From SMWD01 sp051008895 (GTDB lineage Bacteria; Pseudomonadota; Gammaproteobacteria; Steroidobacterales; GCA-2729495), in the NCBI GenBank assembly GCA_051008895.1, contig JBPCXI010000109.1, positions 1 to 7,048 of the forward strand: 7,048 bases of DNA, read 5' to 3'. Within the stretch, counting starts at the first letter, position 1. Each line of letters opens with the position of its first letter. Both the position numbers and the translations under genes were made by a program. Under the pieces are notes generated by a model. It ran no database searches and was not told the DNA's origin. It saw only the letters and a list, made by a program, of their open reading frames with translations. This document shows positions 1-5,210 of this stretch, in pieces.

Positions 1-300
1 CTCCATGTTGCGATCGAACGGCGGGCAGAAGAACCAGTCGATGCCGAGCGCATCCAGCTTCGCGAACTTCTCGCGAAACCGCGTCAGGCGCGCCGGCGGC
101 GTGCCGCGACTGAAGAACTCGCGCGGCGTCGGCTCGAACGACAACACAACCGTCGGCAACGCGCGCGCCGCCGCCTCGGCGCGGACGCGCTCGAGTATCC
201 GGCGGTGGCCGACGTGCACGCCGTCGAACGTGCCGATGGTCGCGACGCAGGCATCCGGCAGGCCGGTGGCACCGCTCGCAGGCCGACGCATTAATCGCAT
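1..300 (-). CDS. ribF: Bifunctional riboflavin kinase / FAD synthetase, N-terminal part (cut by window edge)
   Basis: Translating the minus strand from the ATG at 300-298 gives 100 residues with no stop before the window edge. Residues 21-36 read TIGTFDGVHVGHRRIL, the nucleotide-binding GxHxGH motif of the FMN adenylyltransferase domain. Residues 54-63 (SFEPTPREFF) match the family's FEPxP block, and residues 71-79 (LTRFREKFA) match the conserved LTR-x-REK segment. RibF is a cytoplasmic enzyme that phosphorylates riboflavin to FMN (C-terminal kinase domain, outside this window) and adenylates FMN to FAD. The start could instead be the ATG at 291-289 (residue 4), because both candidates lack a strong Shine-Dalgarno sequence. 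The gene lies 57 bases downstream of murJ on the same strand; a murJ-ribF order is common in gammaproteobacteria, often followed by ileS. Identity is firm; the exact start is less so. Confidence 0.93.
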   Translation of the reverse strand, partial: MRLMRRPASGATGLPDACVATIGTFDGVHVGHRRILERVRAEAAARALPTVVLSFEPTPREFFSRGTPPARLTRFREKFAKLDALGIDWFFCPPFDRNME

Positions 301-335
301 TGCGGTTGAAATCCCGTGACCAGATGAACCGATAA

Positions 336-341
336 ATTATA
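336..341 (-). promoter_or_regulatory. Possible -10 box for ribF
   Basis: The minus strand carries a perfect TATAAT just after the murJ stop codon and 35 bases before the ribF ATG at 300. The predicted transcript would start near 329. No convincing -35 box lies 16-18 bases upstream, so this is only a candidate internal promoter; ribF may simply be co-transcribed with murJ. Confidence 0.35.
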
Positions 342-357
342 AGCGCGGCCCGGGCGA

Positions 358-2004
358 TTACCCGGGAGTTTGCCCCGAAGATTGCCCCGAAGATTGCCCC
401 GAAGATTGCATGCGCAGTGCCGACGGGCGTACGCCGACAGCCAGCAGCGCCGCGCCGTAGGCGATGACCCCCCCGATGACCGCGGCGGCGAGCCATGCGC
501 AGCGCGTCCAGACGCCCGCCTCGAGCCACGCGGCGGTCGGCGGCGTGAAGTTGAGCAGCAACATCGCCATGACCGCGGAGGCAACCACGACCTGCAGCAG
601 GAACCGCTGCCAGCCCGCGCGCGGCTGCAGCACGCCCTGCCGAAGCAGCGCGCGCCCGAGCAGGCCGGCGTGCAGGAACGCGGACGCGGCGGTTGCGATC
701 GCGAGGCCGGCATGCGGAGCCGCCAGCCCGGCGCGAACCCACGGCACTACGATCGCGACGTTCAGCGCCATGTTCGCAACCAGCGCGATGATACCGATGC
801 GCACCGGCGTCACGGTGTCCTGACGCGCGAAGAAACCCGGCGCCAGCACTTTGACGAAGATGAACCCGGTCAGGCCGCACGCGTAGGCAATCAGGCTCGG
901 CGTTGCCATCGCGACGTCTGCCGCGGTGAACTGCCCGCCGAAAAAAATGGTCCCGAGAATCGGGCCGGCCAGCACGCTCAGCCCGACCGTCGCCGGCAGC
1001 GCGATCAGCAGCGTCAGCCGCATCGCCCAGTCCAGCATCGCCGAGAACCTGTCGTGCGATGCGGACGCGTGCTGGCGCGACAGGTTCGGCAGGATTACCG
1101 TCGCGAGCGCGATGCCGAACACGCCGAGCGGAAACTCCATCAGCCGATCCGAGTAATACAGCCAGCTGATGCTGCCGGTAACGAGGAAGGATGCGATCAA
1201 CGTGTCGAACAGGATATTGATCTGCGCGACCGATGAGCCGAAGATCGCCGGCACCATCAACTTCATTATGCGCCGCACGCCTTCGTGTGACGCGCCCCAG
1301 CGCGGCCTTGGCAGCACCTTCAAGCGGGCGAGAAACGGCAGCAGGAACAGCAGCTGCATGAGACCGGCCACGAACACGCCGATGGCGAGCGCGATGCCGG
1401 GCCGCGCGAAATACGGCGCAACGAATGCCGCGAACGTGATCAGCACGACGTTCAGCAACACCGGCACGAACGCCGGCGCGGCGAAGCGGTGGTAGGTGTT
1501 GAGTATGCTGCCGGCCAGCGCTACCAGGGACACGAAAAACAGGTACGGAAACGTCCAGCGCAACATGTCGACGGCGAGCGCGAACTTGTCGGCGTCTCCG
1601 GGCACCGGCGACCACAGCCAGCCCATGCCGAACAGCGAGATCAACACCGGCGCCGCGATCACGCCGATGGCCGTGAATACGAACAGCGCGAGGCCGAGCG
1701 TGCCGGCGACGCGATCGACGAGTTCCCTGACCTCCTCCGGCGACCGCTTCTCATCGTACTCGGCAAACACCGGCACGAAGCCCTGCGAGAAAGCGCCCTC
1801 GGCGAAAAAACGGCGGAAGATGTTCGGGATCTTGAACGCGACGAAGAACGCGTCCATCACGATGCCGGCGCCGAAAAAGCGGGCAAACACGATATCGCGG
1901 ACCAGGCCCAGCACACGCGACAGCATCGTCATGCCGCCTACGAGCGACGTGGACTTGAGGAGCCTGGGCGCCGGTGTCGCGGGCTGTGGTGATTCGTCGA
2001 CCAT
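358..2004 (-). CDS. murJ: Lipid II flippase MurJ (MviN family)
   Basis: A 548-residue polytopic inner-membrane protein of the MOP exporter superfamily. It flips lipid II from the cytoplasmic to the periplasmic face for peptidoglycan synthesis. The N-terminal block TMLSRVLGLVRD (26-37), DAFFVAFKIPNIFRRFFAEG (51-70) and AFSQGFVPVFAEY (71-83) is the MurJ signature. R30, R36 and R64 align with E. coli R18, R24 and R52, and R287 in YYSDRLMEFP aligns with R270; these arginines are needed for flipping. Many hydrophobic segments follow, consistent with the family's 14 helices. It is longer than E. coli MurJ (about 511 residues): the N terminus has about 12 extra residues, and the C terminus ends in a polar SSGQ repeat encoded by a 12-bp tandem repeat. 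The ATG at 2004 has only a weak ribosome site, and no better start is visible. It is divergent from rpsT and precedes ribF. Confidence 0.96.
   Translation of the reverse strand: MVDESPQPATPAPRLLKSTSLVGGMTMLSRVLGLVRDIVFARFFGAGIVMDAFFVAFKIPNIFRRFFAEGAFSQGFVPVFAEYDEKRSPEEVRELVDRVAGTLGLALFVFTAIGVIAAPVLISLFGMGWLWSPVPGDADKFALAVDMLRWTFPYLFFVSLVALAGSILNTYHRFAAPAFVPVLLNVVLITFAAFVAPYFARPGIALAIGVFVAGLMQLLFLLPFLARLKVLPRPRWGASHEGVRRIMKLMVPAIFGSSVAQINILFDTLIASFLVTGSISWLYYSDRLMEFPLGVFGIALATVILPNLSRQHASASHDRFSAMLDWAMRLTLLIALPATVGLSVLAGPILGTIFFGGQFTAADVAMATPSLIAYACGLTGFIFVKVLAPGFFARQDTVTPVRIGIIALVANMALNVAIVVPWVRAGLAAPHAGLAIATAASAFLHAGLLGRALLRQGVLQPRAGWQRFLLQVVVASAVMAMLLLNFTPPTAAWLEAGVWTRCAWLAAAVIGGVIAYGAALLAVGVRPSALRMQSSGQSSGQSSGQTPG
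370..405. repeat. Three perfect 12-bp tandem repeats at the 3' end of murJ
   Basis: The plus-strand unit TTGCCCCGAAGA occurs three times in a row (370-381, 382-393, 394-405). It is in frame with murJ, so the protein tail has three SSGQ units before TPG and the stop. Because 12 is a multiple of three, gain or loss of a unit keeps the frame. This looks like replication slippage in the dispensable C-terminal tail. Confidence 0.9.
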
Positions 2005-2013
2005 CTGGCCGCC

Positions 2014-2042
2014 AGTCTAGGGATTAACGCGCGCGGAATAAA
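2014..2042 (-). promoter_or_regulatory. Possible murJ promoter close to the start codon
   Basis: On the minus strand TTTATT (2042-2037) and TAGACT (2019-2014) are separated by 17 bases. The -35 match to consensus is 3 of 6 and the -10 match is 4 of 6, so it is weak. The -10 ends nine bases before the murJ ATG, so the transcript would have almost no leader. It is offered as the best candidate in the 2005-2090 gap, not as a firm call. Confidence 0.28.
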
Positions 2043-2090
2043 TGGCGCCGGACACCATTAGAATTCAACGGGTTGCGGGGGGCCGGCCTA

Positions 2091-2119
2091 TTGACAACCG
2101 GCCCTCAAAACCTAAGAAT
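2091..2119 (+). promoter_or_regulatory. Promoter of rpsT
   Basis: A perfect TTGACA -35 box (2091-2096) is followed after 17 bases by AAGAAT (2114-2119, 4 of 6 to consensus; TAAGAA at spacing 16 is the alternative). Transcription would start near 2126, giving a leader of about 57 bases before the rpsT GTG. rpsT stands alone on the plus strand between minus-strand genes, so it must have its own promoter. Confidence 0.7.
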
Positions 2120-2121
2120 AC

Positions 2122-2155
2122 GCGGCTCTCACGGCCCCGACGGGGTCGGAGCCGC
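2122..2155 (+). promoter_or_regulatory. Strong hairpin in the rpsT leader
   Basis: GCGGCTC (2122-2128) pairs exactly with GAGCCGC (2149-2155). Inside it, 2132-2138 pairs with 2142-2148 (seven pairs, one of them G-U), closing a three-base loop, with a three-base bulge (2129-2131) between the stems. The structure ends 12 bases before the TGAGGA Shine-Dalgarno sequence. E. coli S20 is known to repress its own translation, so a structured leader here could have a regulatory role; that is inference. If transcription starts at 2126, part of the outer stem is not transcribed. Confidence 0.55.
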
Positions 2156-2182
2156 AGCAACAATAATTGAGGACCGGATCGA

Positions 2183-2449
2183 GTGGCAAACATCAAATCT
2201 GCAGCCAAGCGTGCCAAGCAGGCGGAAGTCCGCCGCCAGCACAATGTCGGGCTAAGATCCCGGATGCGCACCGCGATCAAGAACGTGGTCAAGGCCATCG
2301 AAGCCGGCGACGCCAAAGGCGCCGCGGAAAGCTACAAGGTTGCAGTGCCCGAGATCGACCGGATCGCCGGCAAAGGCCTGATCCAGAAGAACAAGGCCGC
2401 ACGCCACAAGAGCCGCCTGAACAAGGCGATCAAAGGCCTGAGCTCGTAA
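2183..2449 (+). CDS. rpsT: 30S ribosomal protein bS20
   Basis: An 88-residue, lysine- and arginine-rich protein starting MANIKSAAKRAKQAEVRR, as bS20 does, and containing the conserved GLIQKNKAARHKSRLNK segment (72-88 region). E. coli S20 has about 87 residues. bS20 binds 16S rRNA early in 30S assembly. The start is GTG at 2183, with TGAGGA (2168-2173) nine bases upstream. E. coli rpsT also uses a non-ATG start (UUG), which is tied there to weak initiation and autoregulation, so the GTG is probably meaningful. The gene is monocistronic, divergent from murJ and convergent with obgE. Confidence 0.97.
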   Translation: MANIKSAAKRAKQAEVRRQHNVGLRSRMRTAIKNVVKAIEAGDAKGAAESYKVAVPEIDRIAGKGLIQKNKAARHKSRLNKAIKGLSS

Positions 2450-2455
2450 CGGACC

Positions 2456-2468
2456 GGGGTCTGACCCC
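2456..2468. repeat. Short palindrome GGGGTCTGACCCC, copy 1 (REP-like)
   Basis: A near-perfect 13-base palindrome six bases after the rpsT stop codon, in the gap between convergent rpsT and obgE. It could fold as a five-pair stem with a three-base loop. There is no T-tract, so it is not a classic intrinsic terminator. A second copy lies 46 bases to the right in the same orientation. Palindromes of this kind resemble extragenic REP-like repeats, but that needs a genome-wide count. Confidence 0.7.
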
Positions 2469-2501
2469 GTAATATCACCGTCCTTGAGGCCGTGCATGGC
2501 C

Positions 2502-2514
2502 AGGGTCTGACCCC
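2502..2514. repeat. Short palindrome AGGGTCTGACCCC, copy 2 (REP-like)
   Basis: The second copy differs from the first only in its first base and ends two bases before the obgE stop codon (2517-2519). Between the copies, GGCCGTGCATGGCC (2488-2501) can form another small stem (five pairs including G-U, loop TGCA). The whole 2450-2516 gap is therefore made of three small hairpins that could protect or end the transcripts of both converging genes. Confidence 0.7.
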
Positions 2515-2516
2515 AT

Positions 2517-3551
2517 TCATTCCTCGGCCTTCGCCGCCGCGTCAATTTCCTCCAGCCGATTCATCAGGTCGCCGACCAGTTCGCGCGTGCCGGCGCCCGT
2601 TAGCGCGCTGATTTCGTAAATCCGCCCGCCCCAGCCGATTTCGTCGACGATGCGTGCGCGCAGGGCCGCGAGGTCAGCTGCGTCGAGCAGATCGGTCTTG
2701 TTCAGCACGAGCCAGCGCTCGCGCCCGGCGAGATCCGCGCTGAAACGCTCGAGTTCGTTCACGATGGCCCGGTAGTCCGCGACGGGATCGTCGTCTTCGC
2801 CGAGCGGCAATACGTCGACGAGATGCAGCAATACGCGCGTGCGCCGCAGGTGTTTCAGGAAGCGAATGCCGAGCCCCGCACCGTCGGCCGCACCCTCGAT
2901 CAGCCCCGGAATGTCGGCCATCACGAAGCTACGGTATTCCTCGAGCGACACGACGCCGAGGTTCGGATACAGCGTCGTAAACGGGTAGTCGGCGACCTTC
3001 GGCCGGGCGGCCGAGACCTGGCGAACCAGCGTCGATTTGCCCGCGTTCGGCAGGCCGAGCAGGCCGACGTCCGCCAGCACCGTCAGCTCTAGGCGCACTG
3101 TGCGCGATTCCCCGGGCGTGCCGGGCGTCGTCTGTCGCGGCGCGCGATTCGTGCTGGTCTTGAAGCGGGTGTTGCCCTTGCCGCCTTCTCCGCCGGCCGC
3201 TACGAGAAGTTTCTCGTCGTGCGCGACGACCTCGCCCATGAACTCGCCGGTATCGACCGTGAACACGCGCGTGCCGCACGGCACCGGAATGTCGATGCTG
3301 GCGCCGCCGGCGCCGGTGCGATCTTTGCCGGCCCCACCGACACCGTGGACGGCCCGAAACTTTCGCTTCGCCTGGAAATCGGCGAGCGTGTTGACGCCCT
3401 CGTCGCCGATCAGATAAACGCTGCCGCCCGCGCCGCCGTCACCGCCGTCCGGGCCGCCGCGCGGAATGTATTTTTCCCGGCGAAAGCTGACACAGCCCGG
3501 TCCGCCGTTGCCGGCCTGTACCTTGATCAGGGCTTCGTCGACGAATTTCAT
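2517..3551 (-). CDS. obgE: Obg-family ribosome-assembly GTPase ObgE/CgtA
   Basis: A 344-residue GTPase that associates with the 50S subunit and acts in its late assembly, with links to the stringent response. The glycine-rich Obg fold (1-159) contains FRREKYIPRGGPDGGDGG (23-40). The G domain follows: G1 GLPNAGKST (166-174), switch I region with DYPFTT (188-193), G3 DIPG (213-216), G4 NKTD (284-287) and G5 SAL (315-317). I chose MKFVDEALIKV at 3551 because it matches the family N terminus. An in-frame ATG at 3584 would add 11 residues (MDFRERRYYKT) and has GGAGGA only two or three bases upstream, which is too close. The chosen ATG lacks a clear Shine-Dalgarno sequence and has a -10-like TACTAT six bases before it. 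The acidic C-terminal tail is short. In E. coli the gene follows rplU-rpmA, but here a terminator separates them. Confidence 0.96.
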   Translation of the reverse strand: MKFVDEALIKVQAGNGGPGCVSFRREKYIPRGGPDGGDGGAGGSVYLIGDEGVNTLADFQAKRKFRAVHGVGGAGKDRTGAGGASIDIPVPCGTRVFTVDTGEFMGEVVAHDEKLLVAAGGEGGKGNTRFKTSTNRAPRQTTPGTPGESRTVRLELTVLADVGLLGLPNAGKSTLVRQVSAARPKVADYPFTTLYPNLGVVSLEEYRSFVMADIPGLIEGAADGAGLGIRFLKHLRRTRVLLHLVDVLPLGEDDDPVADYRAIVNELERFSADLAGRERWLVLNKTDLLDAADLAALRARIVDEIGWGGRIYEISALTGAGTRELVGDLMNRLEEIDAAAKAEE

Positions 3552-3557
3552 GGTTTT

Positions 3558-3563
3558 ATAGTA
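3558..3563 (-). promoter_or_regulatory. Possible -10 box giving a leaderless obgE transcript
   Basis: The minus strand reads TACTAT followed by six bases (AAAACC) and the obgE ATG at 3551. A start site about seven bases after the -10 would fall on or next to the A of the ATG. The strong terminator at 3617-3643 means obgE probably needs its own promoter in the 65 bases between them. No good -35 box is visible, so confidence is moderate to low. Confidence 0.4.
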
Positions 3564-3616
3564 TCGCCGCTCTCGGAAATCCATGTCCTCCGCGGCGTTC
3601 GTCCATCCCGGACATC

Positions 3617-3643
3617 AAAAAACCCCGCATGCGCGGGGTTTTT
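3617..3643. terminator. Strong intrinsic terminator after rpmA
   Basis: A perfect inverted repeat: 3618-3628 (A5 then CCCCGC) pairs with 3633-3643 (GCGGGG then T5) around the four-base loop ATGC. Read on the minus strand, an 11-pair stem ends in a run of six U, a textbook Rho-independent terminator for rplU-rpmA. It is symmetric enough to act on the plus strand too. It sits 22 bases past the rpmA stop codon and well before obgE. Confidence 0.92.
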
Positions 3644-3665
3644 CTGGTGAGACTTGCGTGACGTA

Positions 3666-3926
3666 TCAGGCGTTCGGCTCTACGCTCACGAACAGCCGTT
3701 TCTTCGGCCCCTTGCGGTTGAACTTCACGCGCCCGTCCGCGGTCGCGAACAACGTATGGTCGCGGCCGATGCCGACGTTCGTGCCCGCGTGATACTTGGT
3801 GCCACGCTGGCGCACGATGATGTTGCCGGCCAGTACGGCCTGGTCGCCGAACTTCTTCACGCCGAGACGTTTGGACTCGGAGTCGCGTCCGTTGCGGGAA
3901 CTGCCGCCTGCTTTTTTATGTGCCAT
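3666..3926 (-). CDS. rpmA: 50S ribosomal protein bL27
   Basis: An 86-residue protein beginning MAHKKAGGSSRNGRDSESKR, the conserved bL27 start whose flexible N terminus reaches the peptidyl-transferase centre. The family segments GNIIVRQRGTKYHAG and GRDHTLFA are present. There is no cleavable N-terminal extension of the Firmicutes type. The ATG lies four bases after the rplU stop, and the GAGGA Shine-Dalgarno sequence sits at the very end of rplU, so the two genes are co-transcribed and probably translationally coupled. A strong terminator follows. Confidence 0.98.
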   Translation of the reverse strand: MAHKKAGGSSRNGRDSESKRLGVKKFGDQAVLAGNIIVRQRGTKYHAGTNVGIGRDHTLFATADGRVKFNRKGPKKRLFVSVEPNA

Positions 3927-3930
3927 TTCG

Positions 3931-4275
3931 TTAGTCCTCGCTGGCGGCCGCTTGCTTGCGCGGCGCGCCGGTGATGCCGGTGATCTCGACCAGCGTGATC
4001 TGCTGCCGATGCCCGTGCGTGCGGCGGTAGTTCTGCCGACGGCGGAACTTGATCACGTCGATCTTGCGATCCTTGCCCTGAATCAGGACCTTGGCCTTGA
4101 CCTTGCCCCCGGAGACCAGCGGCGTGCCAATTTTGACGTTGTCGCCCTCGCCGACCAACAGCACCTGGTCAAACTCGATTGCATCGCCTTCGGCGCCGTC
4201 GATCTTCTCGATCTTCAGGGTATCGCCTTTCTCGGCTCGGTATTGCTTGCCACCCGTCTTGAATACGGCGTACAT
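3931..4275 (-). CDS. rplU: 50S ribosomal protein bL21
   Basis: A 114-residue protein starting MYAVFKTGGKQYRAEKGDTL, the bL21 signature, with the conserved basic segment KFRRRQNYRRTHGHRQ near residues 76-91 that contacts 23S rRNA. E. coli bL21 has about 103 residues; the excess is a polar C-terminal tail (APRKQAAASED). GGAG (4285-4282) lies six bases before the ATG. It is the first gene of a two-gene rplU-rpmA transcript with its own promoter at 4349-4321. In many gammaproteobacteria rplU is directly divergent from ispB, but here a nuclease gene lies between them. Confidence 0.98.
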   Translation of the reverse strand: MYAVFKTGGKQYRAEKGDTLKIEKIDGAEGDAIEFDQVLLVGEGDNVKIGTPLVSGGKVKAKVLIQGKDRKIDVIKFRRRQNYRRTHGHRQQITLVEITGITGAPRKQAAASED

Positions 4276-4290
4276 CTCGATCTCCGGATT

Positions 4291-4307
4291 CGGCCGCTTT
4301 ACGGCCG
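4291..4307 (-). promoter_or_regulatory. Hairpin in the rplU leader
   Basis: CGGCCG occurs twice around a five-base loop (4291-4296 and 4302-4307), forming a six-pair stem in the short leader, only five bases before the GGAG Shine-Dalgarno sequence. Flanking TCCGG and CCGGA segments offer alternative pairings that would involve the ribosome site. The position suits control of translation by a ribosomal protein, but no such control is shown by the sequence alone. Confidence 0.45.
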
Positions 4308-4320
4308 GAAAAGAGCGGGA

Positions 4321-4349
4321 ATTCTAAAGACTCGGTCGCCAATAATCAA
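4321..4349 (-). promoter_or_regulatory. Promoter of rplU-rpmA
   Basis: On the minus strand TTGATT (4349-4344) and TAGAAT (4326-4321, 5 of 6 to consensus) are exactly 17 bases apart. Transcription would start near 4314, giving a leader of about 39 bases. The -35 box begins 14 bases after the stop codon of the upstream nuclease gene, so the ribosomal operon does not depend on nuclease transcription. No terminator is visible between the nuclease stop and this promoter. Confidence 0.75.
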
Positions 4350-4363
4350 CGGCTTAGCGGCCC

Positions 4364-5197
4364 TCATGACCCTTCCGGGGGACCGGCGCAGAACAGCCCG
4401 TTGAGGGTCCCGGCGACGCGAACACCGGCCTGGCCGAGGCGCAGCATCGATATCTCCCGCGCCCGGGCCAGGTAATCGGCGTCCGGGCGGAAGGAATCGG
4501 CCCCGCGCGGCACGGTCGCGTATACATAAGGCCGAAGGTTTTTCGACTCCGCGGCCCAGTCGAGCACCGGGGTGGCCTGCAGCCGCGCGACATCCCGCGC
4601 CGTCAGCGCCCGGATCGCGCGGGTCTGGTCCTTGACCCGGTAGCTGCGGGTCCGCCGGTCGGCCTTCAGCAGCGCCTGGGCGTCCCACAGGCGATGCAGG
4701 TTCGACCGCTCGCCGCCCAGCAGCACGACGATGCGGTTGCCCCCTCGGTCCTGCGCGCGCCCGACGTGCAGCGGCTGGTGCAGGTCGGCAATGAAATGCA
4801 CCAGGAATTTGAGCGCCTCGGCGCGATAGCGCTCCGGGACCGCGGGATCCGCGAGCTCGGCGTGAAAACGCGCGATCGCCTGCAGCACGTCGCCCTCGTC
4901 GCTCCGTTCCGCCCGCTGGACCGGGACATCGTCGGCGACGTTGATGTAATGCCAGGGACCGGCGTGGCGCCAATCCGGGTCGCTGCGAATCCTGTCCGCC
5001 CAGGTGCCCGCCTCCGCCAGCGACTCGCCGTCGAGCAGGTCGTCGACCGTGGCGCGCGCCTGCCGGCACAGGTACGACTCCGCGATATCGCCGACGATGC
5101 GGTGCCCGGTCGGGCCATACGCCGCGGCGTTTCCGGCGCAGATTACGGAAAGTACTGATGCGGCAACCAGTTGTAACCAGACTCTCACAGAGGGCAT
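4364..5197 (-). CDS. Exported S1/P1-family zinc-dependent nuclease
   Basis: A 277-residue precursor. Residues 1-26 form a Sec signal peptide (hydrophobic core, cleavage expected after AGNAAA), so the enzyme should act in the periplasm or outside. S1/P1 nucleases cut single-stranded DNA and RNA with three zinc ions. The ligand set is visible: H32 in GPTGH, D68 in TWADR, H83 in GPWHYIN, H134, D138 and H144 in HFIADLHQPLH, and H168 and D172 in NLHRLWD. The mature protein would begin YGPTGH, where P1, S1 and most relatives have Trp1; the backbone of that residue binds zinc, so activity may survive. The late WAAES segment (214-218) is also family-like. It has no clear Shine-Dalgarno sequence. Its start is 13 bp from divergent ispB, and rplU follows on the same strand but with its own promoter. 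The family is firm; substrate and role are not known. Confidence 0.92.
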   Translation of the reverse strand: MPSVRVWLQLVAASVLSVICAGNAAAYGPTGHRIVGDIAESYLCRQARATVDDLLDGESLAEAGTWADRIRSDPDWRHAGPWHYINVADDVPVQRAERSDEGDVLQAIARFHAELADPAVPERYRAEALKFLVHFIADLHQPLHVGRAQDRGGNRIVVLLGGERSNLHRLWDAQALLKADRRTRSYRVKDQTRAIRALTARDVARLQATPVLDWAAESKNLRPYVYATVPRGADSFRPDADYLARAREISMLRLGQAGVRVAGTLNGLFCAGPPEGS

Positions 5198-5210
5198 TAT
5201 TATCAGTGCA
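5171..5210. promoter_or_regulatory. Overlapping divergent promoter region of ispB and the nuclease gene
   Basis: Only 13 bases (5198-5210) separate the two start codons. On the plus strand TATTAT (5198-5203, 5 of 6) ends seven bases before the ispB ATG; TTGTAA (5171-5176) with CATTAT (5195-5200), 18 bases apart, is an alternative pair. On the minus strand GATAAT (5204-5199) covers almost the same bases in front of the nuclease ATG. Any promoter for either gene must overlap the other's coding sequence. The individual boxes are tentative. Confidence 0.4.

Noticed and set aside
370..1236. A 288-codon plus-strand open frame opposite murJ
   Set aside because: Arg-rich shadow product; murJ on the other strand is unambiguous.
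1489..2020. Two overlapping plus-strand open frames opposite the murJ 5' half
   Set aside because: Both are antisense to well-conserved MurJ sequence and show no domain or ribosome site.
2252..2545. A minus-strand open frame opposite rpsT
   Set aside because: It is antisense to bS20 and overlaps the repeat region; no family resemblance.
3552..3584. An 11-residue N-terminal extension of ObgE starting MDFRERR
   Set aside because: The family begins at MKFVDEA, and the GGAGGA before the upstream ATG is too close to serve it. It is kept as an alternative, not as the call.
3600..3660. The inverted repeat after rpmA as a protein-binding operator
   Set aside because: The A-run/GC stem/T-run layout right after a gene is fully explained by an intrinsic terminator.
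5004..5210. A 69-residue N-terminal extension of ispB
   Set aside because: It overlaps the signal peptide and first domain of the nuclease on the opposite strand and has no match to IspB; the ATG at 5211 gives the expected length.
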